A stretch of 64,000 bases of DNA from contig NZ_AKJM01000182.1 of assembly GCF_000282335.1 (NCBI RefSeq), positions 1-64,000 on the forward strand. Direction: 5' to 3'. This document shows, one piece after another, positions 7,467 to 16,245 of this stretch. The position numbers and the translations under genes are program-made. The DNA comes from Pseudomonas sp. GM48 (lineage in GTDB: Bacteria; Pseudomonadota; Gammaproteobacteria; Pseudomonadales; Pseudomonadaceae). A model generated the notes under the pieces. It was not told the DNA's origin. It saw only the letters and a list, made by a program, of their open reading frames with translations, and searched no databases. Every line of letters begins with the position of its first letter. The first letter of the stretch is position 1.

Positions 7467-8423
7467 ATGAAGCTGCCATTCGCTGGACGTCTTCTCGCTG
7501 TCGCTATGCTGGCTGCCGCATCCGCTGTACTGCCTGTCTCTTCGGCCTTTGCTGAAAGCGCTGAAAAACCGAAGGTCGCACTGGTCATGAAATCCCTGGC
7601 CAACGAGTTCTTCCTGACAATGGAAGACGGCGCCAAGGCCTACCAGAAAGATCACTCCGGCGAATTCGACCTCATCTCCAACGGCATCAAGGATGAAACC
7701 GACACCGCCGGCCAGACACGCATCGTCGAGCAGATGATCCTGGCCAAGGTCAATGCACTGGTGATTGCGCCGGCAGACTCCAAGGCCATGGTTCCGGTGA
7801 TCAAGAAAGCCATCGATGCCGGTATCACTGTGATCAACATCGACAATCAATTGGACCCCGCCGTCGTCAAAAGCAAAAACATCAATGTTCCGTTCGTAGG
7901 CCCGGACAACCGCAAGGGCGCACGGCTGGTCGGCGACTACCTGGCCAAGCAGCTGAAGGCGGGTGATGAAGTCGGCATCATCGAAGGTGTGTCCACCACC
8001 ACCAATGCCCAGCAGCGGACTGCGGGTTTCAAGGATGCGATGGAGGCGGCGCAGATCAAGGTCGTGTCCCTGCAATCCGGTGACTGGGAGATCGACAAAG
8101 GTAACAAGGTGGCCGCGTCGATTCTCAGTGAATACCCGCAAACCAAGGCCCTGTTGGCCGGCAACGACAGCATGGCGGTCGGTGCGGTGTCTGCCGTGCG
8201 CGCTGCGGGCAAGGCCGGCAAGGTGCAAGTGGTCGGCTACGACAACATCAATGCCATCCAGCCAATGCTCAAGGATGGTCGCGTGCTGGCCACGGCGGAC
8301 CAGTTCGCGGCCAGGCAGGCGGTGTTCGGCATCGAGACTGCACTGGAAATTCTCAAGGGTGGAAAGGTCGACAGCGGCGCCAATGGCGTGATCGAAACTC
8401 CGGTAGAACTGGTCACCAAGTAA
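7467..8423 (+). CDS. rbsB: Ribose ABC transporter, periplasmic binding protein
   Basis: A 318-residue substrate-binding protein that captures D-ribose in the periplasm and delivers it to RbsC. A signal peptide ends at AFA-ES (about residue 29). The mature part is a type I periplasmic-binding fold with family motifs such as IVEQMILAKVNALVIAP, INIDNQLD, GNDSMAVGAV and VVGYDNINAIQPMLKDG. The start follows GGAG by 8 bases. It is the first gene of the rbsBACRKD operon, behind the strong promoter and operator at 7326-7376, and is separated from rbsA by 55 bases, which may allow higher expression of the binding protein. Confidence 0.95.
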   Translation: MKLPFAGRLLAVAMLAAASAVLPVSSAFAESAEKPKVALVMKSLANEFFLTMEDGAKAYQKDHSGEFDLISNGIKDETDTAGQTRIVEQMILAKVNALVIAPADSKAMVPVIKKAIDAGITVINIDNQLDPAVVKSKNINVPFVGPDNRKGARLVGDYLAKQLKAGDEVGIIEGVSTTTNAQQRTAGFKDAMEAAQIKVVSLQSGDWEIDKGNKVAASILSEYPQTKALLAGNDSMAVGAVSAVRAAGKAGKVQVVGYDNINAIQPMLKDGRVLATADQFAARQAVFGIETALEILKGGKVDSGANGVIETPVELVTK

Positions 8424-8478
8424 CCTTCTGGCGACGCAACGGCGCTCGTCCAGCCGGACGGGCGCGTGGAGAGTTTTT

Positions 8479-10032
8479 ATGTCCGCTTGCGCTACGAACG
8501 CTGTCCTCTCGGTCAGCGGCATCGGTAAGACCTACGCCCAACCGGTGTTGACCGGCATCGACCTGACGCTCATGCGCGGTGAAGTGCTGGCATTGACCGG
8601 TGAGAATGGCGCAGGCAAAAGCACGCTGTCGAAGATTATTGGCGGGCTGGTCACGCCGACCACCGGCCAGATGCGGTTTCAGGGGCAGGACTATCGCCCG
8701 GGTAGCCGGTCTCAGGCTGAAGCGCTGGGTATCCGCATGGTCATGCAGGAGCTCAATCTGCTGCCAACCTTGTCGGTGGCGGAGAACCTGTTTCTTCACA
8801 ACTTGCCCAACAACGGCGGCTGGATCAACCGCAAGCAGTTGCGCAAGGCTGCCATCGAGGCCATGGCTCAGGTCGGGCTCGACGCCATTGACCCGGACAC
8901 CCTGGTTGGCGAATTGGGCATCGGCCACCAGCAAATGGTCGAGATCGCCCGCAACCTGATTGGCGATTGTCATGTGCTGATTCTCGATGAGCCGACCGCG
9001 ATGCTCACTGCACGTGAAGTCGAAATGCTGTTCGAGCAAATCACCCGCCTGCAGTCTCGTGGCGTATCGATCATCTACATTTCCCATCGCCTCGAAGAGC
9101 TGGCGCGGGTCGCGCAGCGCATTGCCGTGCTGCGCGATGGCAACCTGGTTTGTGTCGAGCCGATGGCCAACTACAACAGCGAGCAACTGGTTAACTTGAT
9201 GGTCGGGCGCGAACTCGGCGAACACATCGATATGGGGGCGCGCAAGATCGGCGCTCCGATGTTGACGGTCAAGGGGCTGACCCGTTCCGACAAGGTTCAC
9301 GACGTCTCGTTCGAAGTCCGTGCCGGCGAGATTTTCGGGATTTCCGGTTTGATCGGCGCGGGGCGCACCGAGTTGCTGCGTCTGGTCTTCGGTGCCGATA
9401 TCGCCGACAGCGGTACGATTGCCCTGGGCTCGCCGGCGCAGGTCGTCAGCATCCGTTCGCCAGTGGATGCGGTGGGGCATGGCATCGCGTTGATCACTGA
9501 AGATCGCAAGGGCGAAGGCCTTTTGTTGACGCAGTCGATCGGCGCCAATATCGCCTTGGGCAATATGCCCGGCATCTCCAGCGCTGGCTTTGTCGACAAC
9601 GATGACGAGAACGCTCTGGCCCAGCGTCAGATCGACGCCATGCGTATCCGCAGCTCCGGTCCGGCACAGCGGGTGTCCGAGCTGTCCGGTGGTAATCAGC
9701 AAAAAGTTGTCATCGGGCGCTGGCTGGAGCGTGATTGCTCGGTACTGCTGTTCGACGAGCCGACCCGTGGCATCGACGTCGGCGCCAAGTTCGATATCTA
9801 CAACCTGCTCGGTGAATTGACCCGCAAGGGCAAGGCGCTGGTGGTGGTTTCCAGCGACTTGCGCGAGCTGATGCTGATCTGCGACCGGATCGGTGTGCTG
9901 TCGGCAGGAAGCCTGATCGATACGTTCGATCGCGACAGCTGGACCCAGGATGAATTGCTCGCCGCGGCTTTCGCCGGCTACCAAAAACGTGATGCGCAGC
10001 TCTTTGAAGCCGCGACTAGGGATCTTCCATGA
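8479..10032 (+). CDS. rbsA: Ribose ABC transporter, duplicated ATPase
   Basis: A 517-residue cytoplasmic protein with two tandem ABC domains, as in all RbsA/MglA sugar ATPases. The first half carries a canonical Walker A GENGAGKST (41-49), the signature LGIGHQQMVEIARNL and Walker B VLILDEPTA. The second half has GLIGAGRTELLR as a degenerate Walker A, a signature LSGGNQQKVVIGRWL and LLFDEPTRGIDVGAK. It drives ribose import through RbsC. Its stop overlaps the rbsC start by four bases (ATGA), a sign of translational coupling. Confidence 0.96.
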   Translation: MSACATNAVLSVSGIGKTYAQPVLTGIDLTLMRGEVLALTGENGAGKSTLSKIIGGLVTPTTGQMRFQGQDYRPGSRSQAEALGIRMVMQELNLLPTLSVAENLFLHNLPNNGGWINRKQLRKAAIEAMAQVGLDAIDPDTLVGELGIGHQQMVEIARNLIGDCHVLILDEPTAMLTAREVEMLFEQITRLQSRGVSIIYISHRLEELARVAQRIAVLRDGNLVCVEPMANYNSEQLVNLMVGRELGEHIDMGARKIGAPMLTVKGLTRSDKVHDVSFEVRAGEIFGISGLIGAGRTELLRLVFGADIADSGTIALGSPAQVVSIRSPVDAVGHGIALITEDRKGEGLLLTQSIGANIALGNMPGISSAGFVDNDDENALAQRQIDAMRIRSSGPAQRVSELSGGNQQKVVIGRWLERDCSVLLFDEPTRGIDVGAKFDIYNLLGELTRKGKALVVVSSDLRELMLICDRIGVLSAGSLIDTFDRDSWTQDELLAAAFAGYQKRDAQLFEAATRDLP

Positions 10033-11006
10033 AAACCGCTACTTTCGCCGGCACACGCAATGGCAACTTCTACGGCCTGGGCACCTATCTGGGCCTGGCA
10101 GGTGCCTTGTTGGCGATGATCGTGCTGTTCTCGGTGCTGAGCAGTCATTTCCTGTCCTACGACACGTTCAGCACCCTGGCCAACCAGATTCCGGACTTGA
10201 TGGTGTTGGCGGTCGGCATGACCTTTGTGTTGATCATCGGTGGCATCGACCTGTCGGTAGGCTCGGTGCTGGCGCTGGCAGCCTCGACCGTCAGTGTGGC
10301 GATTCTTGGCTGGGGCTGGGGCGTTCTGCCTGCGGCGCTGCTCGGTATGGCTATCGCGGCGCTCGCAGGTACCATCACCGGCTCGATCACGGTGGCGTGG
10401 CGGATACCGTCGTTCATCGTGTCCCTGGGGGTGCTGGAAATGGCTCGCGGGGTGGCGTACCAGATGACCGGTTCGCGTACTGCCTACATCGGCGATGCGT
10501 TCGCCTGGTTATCCAACCCGATCGCCTTCGGCATTTCACCGTCGTTCATCATTGCGGTGCTGATCATTTTCATCGCCCAGGCCGTGTTGACCCGCACGGT
10601 GTTCGGGCGCTACCTGATCGGTATCGGCACCAATGAAGAGGCTGTGCGGCTGGCGGGGATCAATCCGAAGCCGTACAAAATCCTGGTCTTCAGCCTGATG
10701 GGATTGTTGGCCGGTATTGCTGCGTTGTTCCAGATTTCTCGCCTGGAGGCCGCGGACCCGAATGCCGGTTCCGGTCTTGAGTTGCAAGTGATAGCGGCCG
10801 TCGTGATCGGCGGGACCAGCCTGATGGGCGGGCGCGGTTCGGTGATCAGCACGTTTTTTGGTGTCTTGATTATTTCCGTACTGGCCGCGGGGCTGGCGCA
10901 AATCGGGGCAACCGAACCGACCAAGCGCATCATTACCGGCGCGGTGATCGTGGTCGCGGTGGTGCTGGACACCTATCGCAGTCAACGCGCAAGCCGGCGG
11001 ACCTGA
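10029..11006 (+). CDS. rbsC: Ribose ABC transporter permease
   Basis: A 325-residue inner-membrane permease with about eight to ten hydrophobic segments and the family motifs GGIDLSVGSVLALAA and NAGSGLELQVIAAVVIGGTSLMGGRG, the second being the ATPase-contacting loop region. It forms the ribose channel with RbsA and receives sugar from RbsB. It begins within the rbsA stop codon and is followed three bases later by rbsR. Confidence 0.96.
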   Translation: MKTATFAGTRNGNFYGLGTYLGLAGALLAMIVLFSVLSSHFLSYDTFSTLANQIPDLMVLAVGMTFVLIIGGIDLSVGSVLALAASTVSVAILGWGWGVLPAALLGMAIAALAGTITGSITVAWRIPSFIVSLGVLEMARGVAYQMTGSRTAYIGDAFAWLSNPIAFGISPSFIIAVLIIFIAQAVLTRTVFGRYLIGIGTNEEAVRLAGINPKPYKILVFSLMGLLAGIAALFQISRLEAADPNAGSGLELQVIAAVVIGGTSLMGGRGSVISTFFGVLIISVLAAGLAQIGATEPTKRIITGAVIVVAVVLDTYRSQRASRRT

Positions 11007-11009
11007 ATC

Positions 11010-12029
11010 ATGGCAACTATCAAAGATGTGGCAGCCCTTGCCGGCATTTCCTACACCACGGTTTCCCATGTGGTGAACAGGACTCGTCCGGTCAGTGACG
11101 AAGTCCGGATCAAGGTCGAGGCGGCGATCAAAACCCTCGACTATGTCCCCAGTGCCGTGGCCCGCTCACTCAAGGCCAAAACCACGGCGACCATCGGCCT
11201 GTTGGTACCCAACAACCTCAACCCGTATTTCGCCGAATTGGCCCGGGGTATCGAGGATTACTGCGAGCGAAACGGTTACTGCGTCATCCTGTGCAACTCC
11301 GACGACAATCCGGACAAGCAGCGCAGCTACCTGCGTGTGCTGCTGGAAAAACGCATCGACGGCCTGATTGTCGCCTCGGCCGGTGGCGACAGTAGCCTGG
11401 CACAAGGCCTGAAAGGCGTCCGCACACCCATGGTGATCGTCGACCGTGGACTGGACGGTGTCGATGCGGACCTGGTGCGCATCGACCATGAATACGGTGC
11501 GTATCTAGCGACCCGGCACCTGTTGGAGTTGGGGCACCGGGATATCGCCACGATCAGCGGGCCGGAAAACACCAGTGTGGCGCAGATGCGTCTGGCGGGA
11601 TATTGCCGGGCCTTGAAAGAGGCGGGCGTCGAAGTCTCTCCCGAGCGCATGTTGGCAAGTGATTTCACCAGCACCGGCGGTTACAGCGCTGCCGCGGTTT
11701 TACTGGAAAGCAATCCGCCTAGCGCCATTTTTGCGGCCAACGACATGATCGGCATCGGCGTGCTACGGGCCGCCGCCGAGCGCAATATTCGCGTGCCGAG
11801 CGAGTTGTCGGTGATCGGCTTCGACGATATCCAGATGAGTCGGTATGTCTATCCGTCATTGACCACGGTCGGGCAATCGATCCTGCAACTCGGCGAAATG
11901 GCCGCCGAAGTGCTTTTACGGCGAATCGCCACGCCAGACCTGATGACCGATCAGCGAATCGTGACGCCGAGTATTGTCATCCGTGAATCGACGGCGCCAC
12001 TGGCCGGCGTGTTTGCCCAGTGTCGTTGA
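11010..12029 (+). CDS. rbsR: LacI-family ribose operon repressor
   Basis: A 339-residue regulator. Residues 1-60 form the LacI-type helix-turn-helix and hinge (MATIKDVAALAGISYTTVSH, then VPSAVARSLKAK), and the rest is the periplasmic-binding-like effector domain, ending with the usual GFDDIQMSRYVYPSLTTVGQS. It lies inside the operon between rbsC and rbsK, as in other Pseudomonas. The palindrome at 7363-7376 is its probable operator; ribose or a phosphorylated derivative is the expected inducer (family knowledge, not visible here). Confidence 0.93.
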   Translation: MATIKDVAALAGISYTTVSHVVNRTRPVSDEVRIKVEAAIKTLDYVPSAVARSLKAKTTATIGLLVPNNLNPYFAELARGIEDYCERNGYCVILCNSDDNPDKQRSYLRVLLEKRIDGLIVASAGGDSSLAQGLKGVRTPMVIVDRGLDGVDADLVRIDHEYGAYLATRHLLELGHRDIATISGPENTSVAQMRLAGYCRALKEAGVEVSPERMLASDFTSTGGYSAAAVLLESNPPSAIFAANDMIGIGVLRAAAERNIRVPSELSVIGFDDIQMSRYVYPSLTTVGQSILQLGEMAAEVLLRRIATPDLMTDQRIVTPSIVIRESTAPLAGVFAQCR

Positions 12030-12058
12030 AAACAGAGAGCCGTTGAAAACAGAGAGCC
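12025..12058 (+). repeat. 17-bp tandem duplication at the rbsR stop
   Basis: GTTGAAAACAGAGAGCC occurs twice without a gap (12025-12041 and 12042-12058). The first copy contains the rbsR stop codon TGA (12027-12029). A third partial copy (GCTGAACC) follows. The duplication lengthens the rbsR-rbsK gap to 75 bases. Confidence 0.9.
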
Positions 12059-12104
12059 GCTGAACCCACAGCGCCGCCGAAACAGAATCGATGAGTAGCA
12101 ATGT

Positions 12105-13022
12105 ATGCCAGCAAAAGTAGTGGTGATAGGCAGTTTGAACATGGACCTGGTGACCCGGGCGCCGCGCTTGCCCAAGGGCGGTGAAACGTTGATTGGCGAG
12201 TCGTTTGCCACTGTCTCCGGCGGCAAGGGCGCCAATCAGGCCGTGGCTGCGGCGCGGCTCGGAGCCCAGGTGTCGATGATCGGCTGCGTGGGCAATGACG
12301 CCTATGGTGAGGCGCTGCGCGGGGCGCTGTTGGTCGAGCAGATCGATTGCCAGGCGGTGAGCACCATTGACGGTTCCAGCGGCGTGGCGTTGATTGTGGT
12401 CGACGACAACAGTCAGAACACAATCGTGATCGTCCCCGGTGCCAACGGTGCATTGACCGTTGAAGCCATCGACCGTTTTGATTCGGTGATACAAGCGGCA
12501 GACGTGCTCATCTGTCAGCTGGAAGTGCCCGATGCCTCTGTTGGTCATGCACTCAAGCGCGGTCGCGAACTGGGCAAGACGGTCATCCTCAACCCGGCAC
12601 CGGCCAGCCGTCCGCTGCCATCGGACTGGTACGCGTCTATCGATTACCTGATTCCCAACGAGAGCGAAGCATCGGCCCTGAGCGGTCTGTCGGTGGACTC
12701 CCTGGAAACCGCGCAAGCCGCGGCGACCCGTCTGGTTGCCATGGGCGCCGGCAAGGTGATCATCACGCTTGGAGCACAAGGCTTGCTGTTTGCCAGTGGC
12801 CAGCGCTTCGAACATTTCCCTGCGACCGCCGTAAAGGCTGTCGACACCACGGCGGCCGGCGATACGTTCGTGGGCGGTTTCGCGGCGGCGCTGGCCGCGG
12901 GTCAAGATGAGGCGCAGGCGATCCGCTTCGGGCAGGTGGCTGCGGCGCTGTCGGTCACCCGTGCCGGTGCGCAACCTTCGATTCCCGCCTTGAGCGATGT
13001 ACAGGCGTTTAAAGTCCCATGA
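12105..13022 (+). CDS. rbsK: Ribokinase
   Basis: A 305-residue PfkB-family kinase that phosphorylates D-ribose at O5 to ribose 5-phosphate. The N-terminal substrate motif (GSLNMDLVTRAPRLPKGGETL, then GGKGANQAVAAARLG) and the C-terminal DTTAAGDTFVGGFAAAL, with the catalytic aspartate of the GAGD-like motif, are intact. No good ribosome-binding site precedes the ATG, so expression may depend on coupling or the GAT/GAG stretch about 10 bases upstream. Its stop overlaps the rbsD start (ATGA). Confidence 0.95.
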   Translation: MPAKVVVIGSLNMDLVTRAPRLPKGGETLIGESFATVSGGKGANQAVAAARLGAQVSMIGCVGNDAYGEALRGALLVEQIDCQAVSTIDGSSGVALIVVDDNSQNTIVIVPGANGALTVEAIDRFDSVIQAADVLICQLEVPDASVGHALKRGRELGKTVILNPAPASRPLPSDWYASIDYLIPNESEASALSGLSVDSLETAQAAATRLVAMGAGKVIITLGAQGLLFASGQRFEHFPATAVKAVDTTAAGDTFVGGFAAALAAGQDEAQAIRFGQVAAALSVTRAGAQPSIPALSDVQAFKVP

Positions 13023-13423
13023 AAAAAACACCACTGCTCAACATTGCACTGTCGCGACTGATCGCCTCATTGGGGCATGGCGACATGGTCGTCATCGGGG
13101 ATGCCGGCTTGCCGGTTCCTCCAGGCGTTGAGTTGATCGACCTGGCCCTGACCCATGGCATTCCGGATTTTGTCAGCACCTTGAAGGTCGTGCTCAGCGA
13201 GATGCAGGTTGAAAACCATGTGCTGGCTCAGGAGATTTTCGATAAAAAGCCGTCGGCCCTGATCGCACTGAATGAGCTGGACGGCGAAGGCGTCTTGGGT
13301 CGGCGTGAGTTGCTCACGCATGACCAGTTCAAAGTCCTGAGCCGACAGGCAAGGGCGATTGTTCGTACGGGCGAGTGCCAGCCGTACTGCAACATTGTGC
13401 TGGTCGCCGGGGTTACGTTTTGA
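13019..13423 (+). CDS. rbsD: D-ribose pyranase
   Basis: A 134-residue RbsD/FucU-family mutarotase that interconverts the pyranose and furanose forms of ribose so that ribokinase receives furanose. The family N-terminus MKKTPLLNIALSRLIASLGHG, with the catalytic histidine in LGHGD, and the C-terminal GECQPYCNIVLVAGVTF are plain. It overlaps rbsK by four bases and is the last canonical gene of the ribose operon. Confidence 0.95.
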   Translation: MKKTPLLNIALSRLIASLGHGDMVVIGDAGLPVPPGVELIDLALTHGIPDFVSTLKVVLSEMQVENHVLAQEIFDKKPSALIALNELDGEGVLGRRELLTHDQFKVLSRQARAIVRTGECQPYCNIVLVAGVTF

Positions 13424-13448
13424 CTGGCGATCCACATTTTGATTGCCC

Positions 13449-14495
13449 ATGCACAAGGAGTGCGCCAAGTATCGCTATGCTCAGAAATTGCACCAACTGC
13501 TCGGGAGTCTGCTGCTTTTGTCCCTGATTACCACAACGACTGCCCAGGTGGCGGAAAAGATCGACTTGATCATCGACACCGATCCGGGGGCTGACGACGT
13601 CGTTGCCCTGTTGTTCGCCCTGGCGTCGCCGGACGAGCTGAATGTCCGGGCATTGACCACCGTTGCGGGCAACGTCCGTCTGGACAAGACCTCACGCAAT
13701 GCGCGATTGGCCCGTGAGTGGGCTGGGCGCGAAGAGGTTCCGGTGTATGCGGGGGCGCCGAAGCCCTTGATGCGCGCACCCGTCTACGCCGAGGACATTC
13801 ATGGCAAGGAAGGGTTGTCGGGCATTGCCGTGCATGAGCCCAGGGAAGGCCTGGCCAAGGGCAGCGCCATCACTTATCTGATCGAAACCCTGAAATCGGC
13901 CAAGCCCCACAGCATAACCATCGCCATGCTTGGCCCGCAGACCAATCTGGCCCTGGCGCTGATCCAGGAGCCGGATATCATCCGGGGCATCAAGGAAGTG
14001 GTGGTCATGGGCGGCGCACACTTCAATGGCGGCAACATTACGCCGGTGGCCGAGTTCAACCTGTTCGCCGATCCGCAAGCTGCTGAAGTGGTACTCAAGA
14101 GTGGCGTGAAGCTGACCTACCTGCCGCTGGATGTGACCCACAAGATCCTTACCAGTGAGGCGCGCCTGAAACAAATTGCTGCATTGAACAACAATGCCAG
14201 CCGTCTGGTGGGCGACATTCTCAATGAATACATCAAGGGCGACATGGAGCACTATGGCATTCCGGGCGGCCCGGTGCATGACGCCACGGTCGTCGCTTAC
14301 CTGCTCAAGCCGCAGTTGTTCAGCGGTCGCTCGGTCAACGTGGTGGTCGACAGCCGCGAAGGCCCGACCTTTGGACAGACCATCGTCGACTGGTATGACG
14401 GCTTGAAAGCGCCAAAGAATGCCTTCTGGGTTGAAAGCGGCGATGCCCAAGGCTTCTTCGATCTGCTGACCGAGCGTCTGGCCCGTCTGAAATAA
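13449..14495 (+). CDS. Exported inosine-uridine-type nucleoside hydrolase
   Basis: A 348-residue member of the IunH/Rih family, which splits ribonucleosides into base and ribose. The calcium- and ribose-binding signature DTDPGADDVVAL, the NLFADPQAAEVVL segment and the C-terminal GGPVHDATVVAYLL motif are present. A hydrophobic N-terminal segment (LLGSLLLLSLITTTTAQ) indicates export, unlike the usual cytoplasmic enzymes. It lies 25 bases after rbsD in the same direction and probably feeds ribose to the transporter from scavenged nucleosides. The start is uncertain: TTG at 13443 or ATG at 13449, neither with a good ribosome-binding site. Confidence 0.88.
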   Translation: MHKECAKYRYAQKLHQLLGSLLLLSLITTTTAQVAEKIDLIIDTDPGADDVVALLFALASPDELNVRALTTVAGNVRLDKTSRNARLAREWAGREEVPVYAGAPKPLMRAPVYAEDIHGKEGLSGIAVHEPREGLAKGSAITYLIETLKSAKPHSITIAMLGPQTNLALALIQEPDIIRGIKEVVVMGGAHFNGGNITPVAEFNLFADPQAAEVVLKSGVKLTYLPLDVTHKILTSEARLKQIAALNNNASRLVGDILNEYIKGDMEHYGIPGGPVHDATVVAYLLKPQLFSGRSVNVVVDSREGPTFGQTIVDWYDGLKAPKNAFWVESGDAQGFFDLLTERLARLK

Positions 14496-14504
14496 GCGTC
14501 ATGT

Positions 14505-14530
14505 CCCGCAGGTGCCTGTCTGCGGGTTTC
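14505..14530. terminator. Hairpin between convergent genes
   Basis: CCCGCAG (14505-14511) pairs with CTGCGGG (14520-14526), followed by TTT. It lies ten bases after the nucleoside hydrolase stop and reaches the stop of the convergent small gene, so it may end the ribose operon. The short T run makes it a modest terminator. Confidence 0.5.
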
Positions 14531-14741
14531 ACTCCCGTGCGCTAAGCGCTTCGGCCTTTTGGTCTGACAGATGTTTCTCGAAAATCTGCTCGATGAAAGA
14601 TTGGGCGGCTTCGGTTCCGAGATCCCTGACCAGAAGGTCGATACCGATGATGGCGAGCTCTTCCGTGCTGCCTGGACTGTAGGAGCTGTGGCCGTCTTGC
14701 CACTTGGCCTTGATGTCAGCGTCGATGCTTACGGTGGTCAT
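14529..14741 (-). CDS. Small hypothetical protein (70 aa)
   Basis: The conserved-looking portion of a longer minus-strand frame is the last 70 residues, MTTVSIDADIKAKWQDGHSS...LSDQKAEALSARE, which reads as a compact soluble helical protein. The part further upstream is antisense to the gene at 14874 and looks non-coding. The ribosome-binding site before 14741 is weak (GAGTG). No family is recognised. Confidence 0.55.
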   Translation of the reverse strand: MTTVSIDADIKAKWQDGHSSYSPGSTEELAIIGIDLLVRDLGTEAAQSFIEQIFEKHLSDQKAEALSARE

Positions 14742-14873
14742 GATGGCACTCGTGAAGTCGGGGAAGTCTGAGTGCCGAGTTAACCATTTTGCGGGGCTTT
14801 TGACACGTCGACTTAGGCATGAAAAGAGGGCTGTGCGACACTTGGTCTCTGTCGAATTTACAAGGAGCACGCT

Positions 14874-15179
14874 GTGCAGATCGATTTGAACTCCCCGGAT
14901 GGCCTGACCCTTGAGGCGGTGCGTCAGTTGCTGGCCAGCGCCAGTGACGATGAGCACACTCAGTTGCGGGTCACTAAAGGAGGCATTGCCTATATCTCCT
15001 CGGGTGTCGTGGGCGGTACCGATATCGACGGCTTGCTGTTTCGACTTGAAACCTGGGCCAAGGGCTCCGGTTATGTCGGGCGGGTCGCGGCCAGCGATGA
15101 AGTTTGGGTCATGCAAATTTTCAATGCCTTGAAGGAGAACTGGCCAAATCCTCCTTACGACTACATCGACGTCTATTGA
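14874..15179 (+). CDS. Conserved hypothetical protein (101 aa)
   Basis: Starts at GTG with a strong AAGGAG six bases upstream. The 101-residue product (QIDLNSPDGLTLEAVRQLLASASD...) is soluble and acidic, with alternating helix and strand patterns and an aromatic C-terminus (PPYDYIDVY). I know no characterised member and assign no function. Monocistronic, divergent from the 70-residue gene. Confidence 0.75.
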   Translation: MQIDLNSPDGLTLEAVRQLLASASDDEHTQLRVTKGGIAYISSGVVGGTDIDGLLFRLETWAKGSGYVGRVAASDEVWVMQIFNALKENWPNPPYDYIDVY

Positions 15180-15349
15180 GCGTCGTTCATATTCAGTCAC
15201 GATTGAGTGGTTAAGGGGAGGGCGATGCTCAGGCAAAATCGCGGCTCGTCCGGATCGCGGGCGGGGTGCTAGCACTGCCTGCCTGTGAAACCAAACGCCA
15301 GTCTGGTTGTCGCACGATCTCAGCTTAATCATTGAAATAAGGAGGCTTC

Positions 15350-15670
15350 ATGCCTTGGAAGCTCGCGTCATTGGGTACTTTGTTGGCCGTTGCCACGCTG
15401 GCCGGTTGCAGCACTACCTCAACGGAGTCGGCAGCAGTTGATGTTGCGACGACTGACACGGGTCACAGCCGCTGTGAAGCGAAGGCTGCCGAGTTCACCA
15501 TCGGCAAACAGGCATCGCCGCAACTGCTTGAGCAGGCGCGTACCCGCGCAGGGGCACAGAGCGCAAGGTTCCTGCTGCCAACCGATATGGTGACGCTGGA
15601 GTATCGCTCCGACCGTCTGAACCTGAACACCGATGCCAGCCGGGTGGTCACCCGCGTCAATTGCGGCTGA
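15350..15670 (+). CDS. I78-family peptidase inhibitor-like lipoprotein
   Basis: A 106-residue lipoprotein: signal peptide with lipobox LAGC (Cys at residue 20), then a mature domain with the pattern C-x3-A-x2-FTIGKQAS...LLPTDMVTLEYRSDRLNLNTD...V..VNCG, which fits the I78 serine-protease inhibitor family (potato-inhibitor-I-like fold). The two cysteines of the mature part (CEAK and VNCG) could form a disulphide. The ribosome-binding site AAGGAGG is excellent. It probably guards the envelope against proteases, which is family-based inference. A strong terminator follows. Confidence 0.8.
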   Translation: MPWKLASLGTLLAVATLAGCSTTSTESAAVDVATTDTGHSRCEAKAAEFTIGKQASPQLLEQARTRAGAQSARFLLPTDMVTLEYRSDRLNLNTDASRVVTRVNCG

Positions 15671-15694
15671 TCGTTCGGCTTTTGTTTCACCCAT

Positions 15695-15726
15695 AAAAAA
15701 CCCCGTCACATGGACGGGGTTTTTTT
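15695..15726. terminator. Strong bidirectional terminator
   Basis: The arms AAAAAACCCCGTC (15695-15707) and GACGGGGTTTTTT (15713-15725) pair perfectly around a 5-base loop. It lies between the convergent I78-like lipoprotein (stop 15670) and cold-shock (stop 15741) genes and has a T run on both strands. Confidence 0.92.
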
Positions 15727-15740
15727 AGTGCGCCTGGAAA

Positions 15741-15953
15741 TTACTCTGGGCGAACTTGAGCAGCTTGCATACCCTTTTGGCCTTTCTCAGCCACGAAGGA
15801 AACAGTCTGGCCTTCTTTCAGGCTTTTGAAACCGTCGCTTTCGATAGCTTTGAAGTGTACGAACAGGTCGTCACCGCCACCTTGAGGAGTGATGAAGCCG
15901 AAGCCTTTTTCATCGTTGAACCATTTAACGGTGCCGGTTTGGCGATTAGACAT
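15741..15953 (-). CDS. CspA-family cold-shock protein
   Basis: A 70-residue single cold-shock domain with both RNA-binding motifs: RNP1 KGFGFITP and RNP2 LFVHF. It is an RNA chaperone or transcription antiterminator that coats single-stranded nucleic acid. The start at MSNRQTGTVKWF is the family start; the frame is open for 21 more codons upstream, which is the untranslated leader. The long gap upstream (to 16245) leaves room for a cspA-like structured leader, but I could not define one by eye. Confidence 0.95.
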   Translation of the reverse strand: MSNRQTGTVKWFNDEKGFGFITPQGGGDDLFVHFKAIESDGFKSLKEGQTVSFVAEKGQKGMQAAQVRPE

Positions 15954-16245
15954 GGTGTATCTCCAAGAAACATATATTTTCAGTAGTACTGTGCTGCTCA
16001 GGCCAACTGGGCACACCCGAGTATCATAGTCGAAATGTTCGGTTTGGGAGCCCCCCAGACGCGTCGTTTGCTTTCATATTGCACGTCTTTCACCGCCAAG
16101 AATGGCTGTGAGCCCCGGTTTCAGGGGGTTTGCGCTGCAAAATAGGGGGTTAAAAAAACCCGTAAAAGCTGCGTAAATTATGTGAATCAGCCGATATTTG
16201 GCTGTTTTAGGCCCCCGGATTACTCAAAAAACGTCCTGCGCGGCT

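Noticed and set aside
7446..8522. Long minus-strand frame over rbsB (358 codons)
   Set aside because: Antisense to an unmistakable binding-protein gene; its histidine- and arginine-rich translation is the usual shadow of GC-rich coding sequence.
8413..9984. 523-codon minus-strand frame over rbsA
   Set aside because: Shadow of the ABC transporter gene; rich in His/Gln/Arg without any domain.
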